A DNA stretch of 64,000 nt from Sulfobacillus benefaciens (GTDB lineage Bacteria; Bacillota; Sulfobacillia; Sulfobacillales; Sulfobacillaceae). Shown here piece after piece: positions 44,466-53,653 of the stretch. A model generated the notes under the pieces. It was given only the letters and a program-made list of their open reading frames with translations, did not search any database and was not told where the DNA came from. Made by a program: the position numbers and the translations under genes. The stretch is taken from contig PXYW01000002.1 in NCBI GenBank assembly GCA_003023695.1, forward strand, positions 1-64,000, written 5' to 3'. Positions within the stretch are counted from its first letter, which is position 1, and each line of letters begins with the position of its first letter.

Positions 44466-46787
44466 CTATACCCGTGATGTGACCCATTCAATCACGTCAT
44501 CCGGGGTCACCGGCAGCCGGTCCACCATCACGTGAAAGGGGGCCAAAGCATCGGATACCGCACCGACTAATGCCGCTGGTGCTCCAATCAGGGACCCTTC
44601 CCCCATCCCCTTGATACCTCCCTCACCAGCTGATGGAGTCACCAAATGTTTGGTCGTGATCCGCGGAACATCGGTCGCCTCCGGTAATAAATAGTCCGAA
44701 AGGGAGGTCGTCAGCAATTGCCCGTCACTTCCGTACTGCAAGGATTCCAAAAAAGCACTGCCTATACCCTGAGCTACTCCGCCATGAATCTGTCCCTCGA
44801 CAATAAGCGGATTGATCAATCGGCCACAGTCGTTGACAACAACGTAGTTCAATACCTGGACCAATCCCGTAACCGGATCCACTTCAACCTCCGCAATGTG
44901 AGTGCCGTTGGAAAAACTTACCGATTGTTGCGGTTGATACCGCGCGACCAATTCGAGTCCAATCGGCATTCCGGGAGGAATGCGTTTAACATGCGTATAC
45001 GCTATCTCTGCCAATTGCCGTATCGTTATGGCTCGGTCTGGCACTCCCGCAACCCAAGCTTGACCATGACCCAATTCAATATCTTCTTCCGCAGCTTCCA
45101 GTAGATGCGATGCCAGTTTTACCAGTCTTTGCCGCATCTCACGACCTGCCACTAATGCAGCCCCGCCACCGATGGGCCCGGAACGGCTGCCTCCGGTACC
45201 TCCTCCAAAAGGAGCGCTATCGGTATCCCCATGCAAAATCACAACGTCCTCTAGGTTAACGCCAACTTGATCGGCTATCAGTTGGGCCATCGTGGTTTCG
45301 TGTCCCTGTCCCGTCGGGCCTAATCCCATGGCCGCGGTGACCTTGCCGGTGGGTTCAACGCGGATAAAGACCGATTCATAACCTACCGATCCTGCTTCTG
45401 ACGAGGCCATCGCGGTGGGCTCCACAAATACCGAAATGCCGATACCCCGGTATCTGCCTTGGGCCCGCAGCACGGACTGGCGATCTCGGAAATCTTTATA
45501 GCCAATCAAGCGCAAGGCTTCTTCCATCGATTCCCCGTAGGATCCGGCGTCATAAATCATTCCCGCAGCATTGCGAAACGGAAATTGATCCGGTCTAATC
45601 ATGTTAATTCGGCGAACCTCCGCCGGATCCTGACCCAAAGACCGAGCCACCCGATCAACAATGCCTTCCTGGACAAACGACGCGATCGGGCCCCAGACGC
45701 CACGGTAGGCCCCAAGCGGAGTCTTATTGGAGTACGTACAGTCGATGACGGTCTCGATGAAGGGGATTTGGTAGGGACCAGTCAGAACACGCGACGCTAA
45801 GGAGGTTTCCCCTACCGCCCCGGAAAAGGGATAGGCTGGATATGCGCCGCCATCTGCCATGAGATGGTCCCGAATAGCGATAATTCGGCCATCTTCTTGG
45901 TACGCTACTTCTACTTCATGAATGTCATCACGAGCATGCACATCTGACAATAGCGATTCCGTGCGGTCCGATACCCACTTCACCGGTTTTCCCAAATGGC
46001 GCGCCGCCCACACCACAACGACATCTTCGGGGTAGGTGTTCGCTTTCATGCCAAACCCTCCACCGACTTCAGGAACGATGACCCGGATTTGATTCTCCGG
46101 CCAACCTAAAAGTTCTGCCAGGTCCCCGCGAATGCGGTGGGGCGATTGTGTCGATGCGTAAACCGTCATGCGTCCTGATGCTGGATCCGGCATTGCCGCC
46201 GTACCACGCGGCTCCATGGTCACTGCCGTTTGTCGGGTCGTACGAAATGTGGCCGTCAAGTGATGGGAGGCTTGAGCAAAGGCTTCCGCAAATCCTTGAG
46301 TGGTATATTCTTTGTGATAAAAAACATTGCTGGCATCGGCATGTACCCTCCGTGGCAATTCTGCAATGGACTGTTCCATATCTAGGACAGGCTCCATGGA
46401 CTCATAATGCACCACTGCTAGTTCTGCCGCATCTTCTGCCTGGTAACGGTCCTCGGCTACAACAGCCACCACCGGCTCTCCCACATAACGCACCTCGTTA
46501 TGAGCCAGTACTGGTTGTCCCACCTGATAGGTATCTTTTTGCCATAACAGTATCGGGCAATCATCAAAAGTCAATACGGCGCGCACTCCGGGAGCCGATT
46601 TTACAGCATTTAAGTCCATCCCTGTAATCCGAGCTGATGGATACGGGGATCGGACAAACGCGACCTCTAACATCCCTGGAACATCAATATCATCCAAATA
46701 GCGCGCCTGCCCCGTCAACAATCGGGGATCTTCCACTCGCTTGACGCGAGCTCCCATAAATTGAGGGCGCATGGCCTGTTCTGTCAT
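44466..46787 (-). CDS. coxL: Molybdenum hydroxylase large subunit (CoxL/XdhA type)
   Basis: Large subunit of 773 residues binding Mo-molybdopterin cytosine dinucleotide. The N-terminus GARVKRVEDPRLLTGQARYLDDI and EVGGGFGMKANTYPEDVV are family blocks; the C-terminal GEGGIKGMGEGSLIGAP holds the active-site Glu. The active-site loop reads LGAYRGVWGP, not AYRCSFR of true (form I) CO dehydrogenase, and differs from AYRGAGR of form II. It is thus an aerobic hydroxylase of unknown substrate, perhaps an aldehyde, purine or N-heterocycle. It overlaps coxS by four bases. Confidence 0.92.
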   Translation of the reverse strand: MTEQAMRPQFMGARVKRVEDPRLLTGQARYLDDIDVPGMLEVAFVRSPYPSARITGMDLNAVKSAPGVRAVLTFDDCPILLWQKDTYQVGQPVLAHNEVRYVGEPVVAVVAEDRYQAEDAAELAVVHYESMEPVLDMEQSIAELPRRVHADASNVFYHKEYTTQGFAEAFAQASHHLTATFRTTRQTAVTMEPRGTAAMPDPASGRMTVYASTQSPHRIRGDLAELLGWPENQIRVIVPEVGGGFGMKANTYPEDVVVVWAARHLGKPVKWVSDRTESLLSDVHARDDIHEVEVAYQEDGRIIAIRDHLMADGGAYPAYPFSGAVGETSLASRVLTGPYQIPFIETVIDCTYSNKTPLGAYRGVWGPIASFVQEGIVDRVARSLGQDPAEVRRINMIRPDQFPFRNAAGMIYDAGSYGESMEEALRLIGYKDFRDRQSVLRAQGRYRGIGISVFVEPTAMASSEAGSVGYESVFIRVEPTGKVTAAMGLGPTGQGHETTMAQLIADQVGVNLEDVVILHGDTDSAPFGGGTGGSRSGPIGGGAALVAGREMRQRLVKLASHLLEAAEEDIELGHGQAWVAGVPDRAITIRQLAEIAYTHVKRIPPGMPIGLELVARYQPQQSVSFSNGTHIAEVEVDPVTGLVQVLNYVVVNDCGRLINPLIVEGQIHGGVAQGIGSAFLESLQYGSDGQLLTTSLSDYLLPEATDVPRITTKHLVTPSAGEGGIKGMGEGSLIGAPAALVGAVSDALAPFHVMVDRLPVTPDDVIEWVTSRV

Positions 46788-47269
46788 CGCTGATCCTCCT
46801 TTGCATTGCCAGAAGCCGCCAAGATAGCGTCAACGATAAATTGATAGCCGGTACAGCGGCAGACATTTCCCGAAATCGCTTCACGCACTTTTAGTTCACT
46901 GGGATGAGGGTCTTGTTGCAACAACGCGGTTGCCGTGAGCAGCATCCCCGGTGTGCAATATCCGCACTGCAGCGCATGATGCTCACTAAATGCCTCTTGC
47001 AAAGGGGTAAGGTTCTCATCCTGAGTTAAACCTTCCACCGTAGTGATTTGCTGTCCTTCAACCTGAATGGCAAAAGTCAGGCAACTGCGTTCTGGTTTGC
47101 CATCGATGAGCACAGTACACGCGCCGCAGGCCCCTTGTTCGCACCCGACATGGGTACCCACCAATCCTAGCTGGTGACGCAACACGTCAGACAAAAGCCA
47201 ACGCGGCTCCACCTCGATGTCGAAGGTCCCCCCATTAACTGTCAACTTTAAGGGTACTTTGTTGTTCAT
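46784..47269 (-). CDS. coxS: Molybdenum hydroxylase 2Fe-2S subunit
   Basis: Small subunit of 161 residues with two 2Fe-2S centres. The plant-type ferredoxin domain has CEQGACGACTVLIDG and a fourth Cys in RSCLTFA. The C-terminal helical domain holds CGYCTPGMLLTA and NVCRCTGYQFIVDAI. It carries electrons from the Mo site to the FAD subunit. ATGA overlaps join it to coxM before and coxL after. Confidence 0.95.
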   Translation of the reverse strand: MNNKVPLKLTVNGGTFDIEVEPRWLLSDVLRHQLGLVGTHVGCEQGACGACTVLIDGKPERSCLTFAIQVEGQQITTVEGLTQDENLTPLQEAFSEHHALQCGYCTPGMLLTATALLQQDPHPSELKVREAISGNVCRCTGYQFIVDAILAASGNAKEDQR

Positions 47270-48123
47270 AGTGGTTGATCCCCTCCCGCGATTGCCTCTT
47301 CCGATAGATACTTGGCGCCTTCGAGTTGACTATGTTGCCAGGCACGTTCCGCAATCTGGACCGCTAAGTGGATGCGAGACCTCTTGTCGTCGACGATTGG
47401 CAATGTTCCGAGCGCCTGTTGCCATGCCTCTCGGCGCGCCTCTAGGTTACCTGGCAATACCGTGGGCACTCGTACCGGTTTATCGGCAACACCAAACCAG
47501 GTGACAAATCCTTGTCCGTTACCGTCATCTTCCACATAGGCGCCAGCCAAAGCAAAATCCCCACGCCGACGAGCCATTTCAGCAAACCCTAGGCGGAATT
47601 TTAGACTAGGGATGCGAATTTGCACTATCAACTCATCGGGTTGAAGGACGGTTGAGTAATAACCCAGGTAAAATTCCGAAGCGGGAACCATACGTACCCC
47701 TTGGGGTCCCTCGACTTCGATTTCGGCGTTAAGGGCCACGGCAGCGGCCGGCCACTCTGAGGCAGGATCTGCATGCGCAAGGCTCCCTCCCATAGTGCCG
47801 CGATTGCGAATTGCCCAATGCCCGATATGTTTGGCAGCTACGGTAAGCACGGGACAATGTTTTTGTATTTCCACATTGTCCGCAATTTGCTGGTGCCGCA
47901 CCAGGGACCCAATACGTAGAAACGTGCCGTCCCACACCACATGTTGCAAAGCTTTTATCCCATTGACATCCACCAATAAACTCGGCCGTGTTAGGCGAAA
48001 ATTCATCAACGGCACCAAGCTTTGCCCCCCTGCAATAACCTTTGCGTCAGGAGCGTCTCGGAGTAACTTTACCGCCTCTGTCACGGTCGTCACTCGTCGA
48101 TATTCAAATGCAGCGGGTTTCAT
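47266..48123 (-). CDS. coxM: Molybdenum hydroxylase FAD subunit
   Basis: Medium subunit of 285 residues, FAD-binding PCMH fold. FAD-contact motifs are VIAGGQSLVPLMNFRLTRP (about residues 30-48) and NRGTMGGSLAHADPASEWP (about 108-126), both diagnostic for CoxM/XdhB. AAGGAGG lies before the ATG. It takes electrons from the 2Fe-2S subunit and passes them to an acceptor such as quinone or NAD. First of the three structural genes. Confidence 0.94.
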   Translation of the reverse strand: MKPAAFEYRRVTTVTEAVKLLRDAPDAKVIAGGQSLVPLMNFRLTRPSLLVDVNGIKALQHVVWDGTFLRIGSLVRHQQIADNVEIQKHCPVLTVAAKHIGHWAIRNRGTMGGSLAHADPASEWPAAAVALNAEIEVEGPQGVRMVPASEFYLGYYSTVLQPDELIVQIRIPSLKFRLGFAEMARRRGDFALAGAYVEDDGNGQGFVTWFGVADKPVRVPTVLPGNLEARREAWQQALGTLPIVDDKRSRIHLAVQIAERAWQHSQLEGAKYLSEEAIAGGDQPL

Positions 48124-48151
48124 ATAAGCCTCCTTCTGAATCGTCTACTTC

Positions 48152-48991
48152 TCACTGTAATCTGTCCTTCAAACGTACCAAAGCCATAGCGTCTTCTCCG
48201 GGAAACATCGCGTCAACATATCTTAAAGCAACCTTAAGCGCCCGGGTTTTTGGTGCAAATCCCGGTGTAGCCATCAAAGGGTGAATCCAAACCAATCGCC
48301 GGATGCGCTGACGCAATCTAGCCATGGCCTGACCTAAGACTTCCGGGGATCCCACATCCCAACCATCGGAAATCACGATGACGGTAGTACTTGGGGAAAG
48401 CCATCGGTCTCCCCAATCGTTGAGGAATTGCAGCAAATTCTCCCCAATACTGGTGCCGGTTCCAAACACATCCAATCGCTTGGCTAAAACGCCAGGCACC
48501 TGGACATACGGTAAAGACATCTGATTCGTAAAATCGATGATCCGGGTGCCGAACGCAAAAACTCCGGCGCCACGCATAGTGGCCCATTGGTATACCCACG
48601 GGAGATATAGTGGGATATACGGTTCCATAGAGCCTGAAACATCCCATATAATCACCACGCGGCCTGGTTGGCGCCAACCGGGCTGCCACGCTATAGGCCA
48701 GCCTGCCTGGCCGCGACGCGCCCACTGACGCATAGTCTTATGCCAGGCAATGCCGCGATGCCCTTTTTTTAGCATGGCAACACGGCTAGCTCTATCTCCG
48801 GTGCCTGACGCAACCGCGTTAACACACCACGGCGGCAATGATTGCGGCCAACGACCACTCTCAATCATTCCGTCTAAGGCCCAAGAAGCCTTTTGACCAC
48901 GATACTGGTTCCCCTCCGCATGGTTATCGGGTAATGATTGAGGTACTTGGGCGGATTCCTCGGAATCTTGGCCATTCGGAGGCGAAGACAC
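48152..48991 (-). CDS. coxE: CoxE-like VWA-domain protein
   Basis: VWA-domain protein of 279 residues. The MIDAS motif is IIWDVSGSMEPY, with later parts in GTGTSIGENLL and VIVISDGWDVG. It matches the CoxE group, which with a MoxR-type ATPase inserts metals or matures the Mo-Cu active site. The GTG at 48991 is the first usable start after the coxD stop. The N-terminal 90 residues are polar and low in order. At 279 residues it is shorter than CoxE proteins I know, so the N-terminal domain may be reduced. Confidence 0.85.
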   Translation of the reverse strand: MSSPPNGQDSEESAQVPQSLPDNHAEGNQYRGQKASWALDGMIESGRWPQSLPPWCVNAVASGTGDRASRVAMLKKGHRGIAWHKTMRQWARRGQAGWPIAWQPGWRQPGRVVIIWDVSGSMEPYIPLYLPWVYQWATMRGAGVFAFGTRIIDFTNQMSLPYVQVPGVLAKRLDVFGTGTSIGENLLQFLNDWGDRWLSPSTTVIVISDGWDVGSPEVLGQAMARLRQRIRRLVWIHPLMATPGFAPKTRALKVALRYVDAMFPGEDAMALVRLKDRLQ

Positions 48992-49015
48992 CTTCTCCGC
49001 CGGACTGGTACCTAG

Positions 49016-49849
49016 TCAACCTGCTACCAATTCATCAATACGCGAGGCCACCGAGTTCATATCCAAATTGTCTTTAACCACACATCCAAGCGTCGTCAAT
49101 ACCCATTCCCGTGTCCAACCCGGGTGTCCCATAACTTGTTGCGATAGCGCCCAATCTATCGTTTCCGCTAACCCCGGTGGCTTTATCAACTGCCAGGATC
49201 GCAGACAGTGGATGCCAGACACTATGCGCTTCAGTACGGAATGCGGCACAGCGTCCGCGTAGAGCGCGGCAATTTCTATTTCGCGGTCCATCTGGGGCCA
49301 ATCCAAATACGCATAAAGGCAGCGACGCCGCAAGGCATCACTAAGAGCACGCGTCCGGTTAGAGGTCAAAATCGTGATTGGCGGGGTCTTTGCCCGGACA
49401 GTGTTCCACTCCGGGATGGTAATTTGATGATCAGCCAAGTACTCCAGCAATAACGCTTCGAATCCTTCGTCTGCTCTGTCGATTTCATCCACCAGCAGCA
49501 CAGCTCCGGAACTTCTCAAAGCCTTTAGCAACGGTCGTTCCAATAAGAATTCCGGGCTAAACGGATTGATGTCTGCATGCTGAGCGATGGCAGTTAATTG
49601 GCCTTGATAGTTCCAGTCATACAAAGCCTGAGAAGCGTCGAGTCCTTCATAGCAGGACAGACGAATCAACTCTCGCTGCATGGCCTTTGCCAATGCATAA
49701 GCCAATTGAGTTTTCCCGCTCCCTGCAGGACCTTCTACCAGCAGGGGACGCCCGAGCGTAATCGCCAGATTAATCATGGTAGCCAAAGCATCATCCACTA
49801 GATAACGTTGCCGGTACAATGCCGAGGTCCAATTGTTTATGGTCAACAT
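49016..49849 (-). CDS. coxD: CoxD-like MoxR AAA+ ATPase
   Basis: AAA+ ATPase of 277 residues. Walker A is GPAGSGKT at residues 40-47 and Walker B is VLLVDEIDRADEGFEALLLEYL. Sensor region ILTSNRTRALSDALRRRC is typical of MoxR. The ATG at 49849 follows GAGGGG. With the VWA protein it forms a chaperone pair maturing molybdenum hydroxylases. Placement before the structural genes is the reverse of the classical coxMSLDEF order. Confidence 0.9.
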   Translation of the reverse strand: MLTINNWTSALYRQRYLVDDALATMINLAITLGRPLLVEGPAGSGKTQLAYALAKAMQRELIRLSCYEGLDASQALYDWNYQGQLTAIAQHADINPFSPEFLLERPLLKALRSSGAVLLVDEIDRADEGFEALLLEYLADHQITIPEWNTVRAKTPPITILTSNRTRALSDALRRRCLYAYLDWPQMDREIEIAALYADAVPHSVLKRIVSGIHCLRSWQLIKPPGLAETIDWALSQQVMGHPGWTREWVLTTLGCVVKDNLDMNSVASRIDELVAG

Positions 49850-49970
49850 TTACCCCTCATAATTGGTTCAAATTCGAGTGATCCCAAGGACCTCTCACTT
49901 CCAGTGTACCAGACCCGCAAACAGGCACAAAATTTGCCTTTTGGCCACCGTGGCAGAGGAACTAGCGTCC

Positions 49971-51788
49971 TTACTGACCCAATGACTTAGCCAGCAATAC
50001 CGCATAAGCTTGTGCACCGATAGGGTTCAGGTGAACCCCATCAGGCCAGAAGTAATTGTTGTGGTCGGCACTCGCAGCGTACCAATTTACTAGTGTCGTA
50101 TGCGGAAACGTTCGAGCTACTTCTGCCAACGTCGAGTTCACCACACCTTGCCAGGGTCGCGGCACTCGCGTGTTGACTAGAACAATTTGCTGCACCGGGC
50201 CTAATGAATTCAGCAACGATACCATTTGTGCCTCGGTAAACGGCCCATTAGTTCCTAACTCGATAATGACCCGTTTTCCCAATTCTCCCTCTCTCTTTAA
50301 TGTTGCAATGACCGCGGGTGCTTGGTACCACTGGCGACCTACCTTGGCGCTAATCACTATACCAGGCAATAACTTAGATAAGTAGGGAGCCGCGTCAATC
50401 ATCACCGAATCTCCTATTGCCGTGACGCCGACGCCGCTTTGGGGTACCGAAGCGATGGGCTGACTGGCAGGTGCTATTTTTGCAGAAGTTGTGACTGGGT
50501 TGATTCGCGTGCGAAGAAGCGGAATCGGCAAGGTTTGGGGTATGGCTGCCGTGGAAGGCGTCACCGACGTCCTATACAACGGGACTGGTGCCCATCCAGC
50601 CAGGCCCACCACTGAAATGCCGACGATCACCAGTCCTACGGCTCCTGTCATCATGCGAAAAAAACCGACGCGAAGATGTCGCAGGTCAACCCGCAGCGAA
50701 CGTAATCCCCCGCGACGAATCGGCTCTTCCAGATAACGCCAGGACAGGGCTGCCAACCCAATACTGGCCGCAACCTGCAGACTAGCCCGTTCTAAATCTA
50801 TCCCCCCGGTATTTACCGTAGGACTGGTCAGCACGATAATGGGATAATGCCAGAGATAAATGCCGTAGGAACGTACACCGATCCACCTTAAAGGCTTGAA
50901 CGCCAATACCCTGCTTAATTGGGTGGCTGGGTGAACCAGCGCGGCCACAACAGCCAAGGTAGCTACCGATAGCAAGACTAATCCGCCACGATATAAGAAA
51001 GTCTGATATTGATTAGTCTGCCATACCATCAATAAGATCGCCAACAGGCCCATAATGCCTATGCCATCCAATATCTTTACAGCAGTCCTTGAAATAGGTC
51101 GCGATGCTATCTTTTTGCTCGGCCACCATAAGGCCAACGCAGCACCCAAAAGTAGGGCAAAGGCTCGCGTGTCGGTTCCATAATAGACTCGGTTGGGATT
51201 TGATCCTGGATGGTAAATCACAGCCATGGCCACTGCCGATCCGGCCGCGGCGACTAATATTAAAACAATCAGCCATTTCCGATTACGGACATATTTTAAT
51301 CCCAATGCCAAAGCCAGTGGCCAAACAAGATAAAATTGCTCTTCGACCGCCAGTGACCATAAATGCGTCAGTGGTGATGGAGGGCCATATTGAGCAAAAT
51401 ATGAGACATGATGATAAATATACCACCAATTGCTCATGTAAAGAGCTGCTGCTAAGACATCGGCGCGCAGTGATGTGAGTTCTCCTGGATGAAACAGAGT
51501 AACCCAAGCCACGACTAGAATAAGCATCGCCGCCAATGCAGGAAGCAGACGGCGAGCGCGCCGCACCCAAAAATCCTTGAGGTCAATACGGCCTCGGCGC
51601 TGATACCCCGCCACTAGAAGGTCCGTAATCAAGTATCCCGAAAGCACGAAAAAGACCCCGACGCCCAAGAGTCCACCCGGAGCCCAGCTCAATCCCAAAT
51701 GATAGGCGATTACCGCTAAAACGGCGATTGCCCTTAGCCCATCCAATCCTCCCATATAACGGCCATGGCCTGTTACCGGTTCCGGCAT
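49971..51788 (-). CDS. OatA-like acyltransferase with SGNH domain
   Basis: Protein of 605 residues from ATG 51788, six bases after GGTGGGG. An acyltransferase-3 membrane domain with ten or so helices begins GLDGLRAIAVLAVIAYHLG. It is followed, after a Thr/Pro/Ile-rich linker (about 400-450), by an extracellular SGNH domain: block I is AIGDSVMIDAAPYL, block III ELGTNGPF and the Asp-x-x-His DGVHLNPIGAQAYA. The arrangement is that of OatA, which O-acetylates peptidoglycan or surface glycans. The acceptor is unknown. Confidence 0.9.
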   Translation of the reverse strand: MPEPVTGHGRYMGGLDGLRAIAVLAVIAYHLGLSWAPGGLLGVGVFFVLSGYLITDLLVAGYQRRGRIDLKDFWVRRARRLLPALAAMLILVVAWVTLFHPGELTSLRADVLAAALYMSNWWYIYHHVSYFAQYGPPSPLTHLWSLAVEEQFYLVWPLALALGLKYVRNRKWLIVLILVAAAGSAVAMAVIYHPGSNPNRVYYGTDTRAFALLLGAALALWWPSKKIASRPISRTAVKILDGIGIMGLLAILLMVWQTNQYQTFLYRGGLVLLSVATLAVVAALVHPATQLSRVLAFKPLRWIGVRSYGIYLWHYPIIVLTSPTVNTGGIDLERASLQVAASIGLAALSWRYLEEPIRRGGLRSLRVDLRHLRVGFFRMMTGAVGLVIVGISVVGLAGWAPVPLYRTSVTPSTAAIPQTLPIPLLRTRINPVTTSAKIAPASQPIASVPQSGVGVTAIGDSVMIDAAPYLSKLLPGIVISAKVGRQWYQAPAVIATLKREGELGKRVIIELGTNGPFTEAQMVSLLNSLGPVQQIVLVNTRVPRPWQGVVNSTLAEVARTFPHTTLVNWYAASADHNNYFWPDGVHLNPIGAQAYAVLLAKSLGQ

Positions 51789-52028
51789 GATGCACCCCAC
51801 CATCTCTTCCTAAACAAGACGCCCAAGCCTCATCTGAGGCATACAAACTCCCTGGGGCCGTTGTCAGTACTTCGACCCTGAGAAATTTTACGAGAAATTC
51901 GCCCGACGATTCCACCTAGGCTTGAACTTACCGGTCCTTAGCGATGCCACTCTAACGGCTTAACGTTGCCATGATTGCATCGGTTACGCGCTGCAAACCC
52001 GAATAAAAAATTCAATTGGGCCTAAGGA

Positions 52029-52424
52029 TCATGTGGAGACCGTTTGGATCCAACAATTCCGCATCCTTGGCCCATCAAACTCACACAAATAGATGCCCTG
52101 CCAATGGCCTAATTTTAACTTACCGTTGTGAACCATGACCGTTATTGAGGGCCCAAATATACTAGTCAAAATATGGCTATCGGAGTTTCCCTCCCCATGA
52201 CGGAAACCAGGTATGGCACGGGGAACCTGTCGGTCCCAAAACAGCAAGACGTCATGAAGAACGTCAGGATCCCAATTTTCATTAATAGTTACGGCCGCGG
52301 TGGTATGAGGGCTAAATACCACCACTATACCTTCGTCTAACTCCTGGACCATATCTGAGATAAGCTGGGTAATATCAAGGAACTCTCGGCGCTTAGCAGT
52401 CTGTATCTGGATTTCGCGAAACAT
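52029..52424 (-). CDS. YjbQ/UPF0047 family protein
   Basis: Protein of 131 residues, full length for UPF0047. Signature blocks are VVVFSPHTTAAVTINENWDP and FRHGEGNSDSHILTSIFGPS, including conserved His and Glu residues. Members have weak thiamine-phosphate synthase activity in E. coli mutants, but their normal role is not settled. It stands alone, with 240 bases to the acyltransferase start and 189 to the divergent nucleotidyltransferase. Confidence 0.93.
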   Translation of the reverse strand: MFREIQIQTAKRREFLDITQLISDMVQELDEGIVVVFSPHTTAAVTINENWDPDVLHDVLLFWDRQVPRAIPGFRHGEGNSDSHILTSIFGPSITVMVHNGKLKLGHWQGIYLCEFDGPRMRNCWIQTVST

Positions 52425-52622
52425 CTATACCTCACCTTTCCCAACATGAAATCCGATAACGGGCGAAAGATTTCACGCTAGTTTCTGGCCACAGAAACAC
52501 ACCAACTCTCTGGTTTAGGTCTATCATACTGCGATCCGCTTACCAAAAGGATCGCCGGTTGATGTCATACTGGCAATTACCGTATACTGAGGGAGGCGCA
52601 AAAAATCTCGGGGGTGTCAGGG

Positions 52623-53123
52623 ATGGCGCGACCTGCGGGCGGTTCCCTGCGTTTGACCCATGCCCAAATAAAGGCTCTGCACCAGATAAGACACGCACTA
52701 TCCGAATCCAATGTAGTGTGGGCGATCACCGGCAGTACCGCTTTCGCCATCCGGGGATTGGACACCGTAGCTCACGATATCGATTTGCAAACCGATGCAA
52801 CGGGTGCATACACCATTCAGCGGCTCTTGGCACCGTATATGGTGTGGCCGGTTCGATACCGAATATCGCCCAAAGTGCGATCGCATTTTGGGCGGGCAAT
52901 TATTGTCGGTGTCATCGTAGAAATCATGGGCTCGATAGAAAAGCGGAGAGCCGACGGCGCATGGGCTAGCGCACCAAACTTGTCCGCACTTATCGAGTGG
53001 ATTTCTTGGGACGGGAACACCTGGCCTGTTCTTGCTTTAGATTACGAGGCGTCTGCCTATCATGCCCTCGGACGTCACGACGTGGCGAATCGACTGGAGT
53101 CGTGGATAACTGACCATGCATAG
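52623..53123 (+). CDS. Nucleotidyltransferase-fold protein
   Basis: Protein of 166 residues from ATG 52623 after GGGGGTG; a GTG at 52614 is possible. WAITGSTAFAIRGLDTVAHD, continuing IDLQTD, matches the GS...DxD motif of the nucleotidyltransferase (MNT/AbiEii/kanamycin-type) superfamily. The region after it includes a DYEASAYHALGRHDVANRLE helix. No HEPN or AbiEi partner gene is next to it. The function could be a solitary NTase or a remnant of a toxin-type module; I cannot decide. Confidence 0.7.
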   Translation: MARPAGGSLRLTHAQIKALHQIRHALSESNVVWAITGSTAFAIRGLDTVAHDIDLQTDATGAYTIQRLLAPYMVWPVRYRISPKVRSHFGRAIIVGVIVEIMGSIEKRRADGAWASAPNLSALIEWISWDGNTWPVLALDYEASAYHALGRHDVANRLESWITDHA

Positions 53124-53214
53124 TAAAGAAGGCATTAAGGGCGAAGTTAAGTAACGTGTTCGCATTCAGTAGCCCTTAGGTTCCATTAGAAAGACAATCC
53201 ACTTCCCATAAACG

Positions 53215-53234
53215 AAAAGCCCCCCACGGGGGCT
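53215..53234 (-). terminator. Intrinsic terminator after YgiT-type gene
   Basis: On the minus strand AGCCCCC / GGGGGCT with a three-base loop, followed by TTTT. It starts at the stop codon of the zinc-finger gene. Confidence 0.75.
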
Positions 53235-53487
53235 ATAGCGGAACGTAATGTTGGCGTTTTTGCTTTCTTCGTAATTGCAACCGTTGTCGCCGTGCCCGCG
53301 TCAGATGCCGCACCCCCGGGGGATAAAGCTGCACTAAAATAGTTTGAGGAATTGTCACTTGTAAATTACCACATAGCGTGCATTGCCGCCCCTCAACCAC
53401 TGTGACCATTGCGCGCGTTCCCTCAATATTGAGAGGCCCTGTTGACACAACATCTTCCGAGCCGCAAATGGGACACCGTTCATCCAT
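53233..53487 (-). CDS. YgiT-type zinc-finger protein
   Basis: Protein of 84 residues with two CxxC pairs, CPIC (Cys5, 8) and CTLC (Cys37, 40), in the YgiT/MqsA-like N-terminal zinc domain. The usual C-terminal HTH of antitoxins is not there; instead the end is an Arg/Lys-rich tail (RARRQRLQLRRKQKRQ). No toxin gene sits beside it. It could bind nucleic acid via the basic tail. The ATG lies after GAGGTTGAGGG. Confidence 0.75.
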   Translation of the reverse strand: MDERCPICGSEDVVSTGPLNIEGTRAMVTVVEGRQCTLCGNLQVTIPQTILVQLYPPGVRHLTRARRQRLQLRRKQKRQHYVPL

Positions 53488-53653
53488 TCCCTCAACCTCC
53501 TATTCATTCGCCGCAATAAGGCAACTTTTCTTGTATTTTGGTTTTTCGCGTTTAGGCACAGCAGTTCCTGCCGGTATTCACATTCGTTCCACAGTTTTTT
53601 CACAACGTTATCCCCAAAATATCCACAAATACTGACACACTCTGTCGAAATCA

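Noticed and set aside
44466-46787. True aerobic CO dehydrogenase
   Set aside because: The AYRCSFR active-site loop of form I enzymes is absent.
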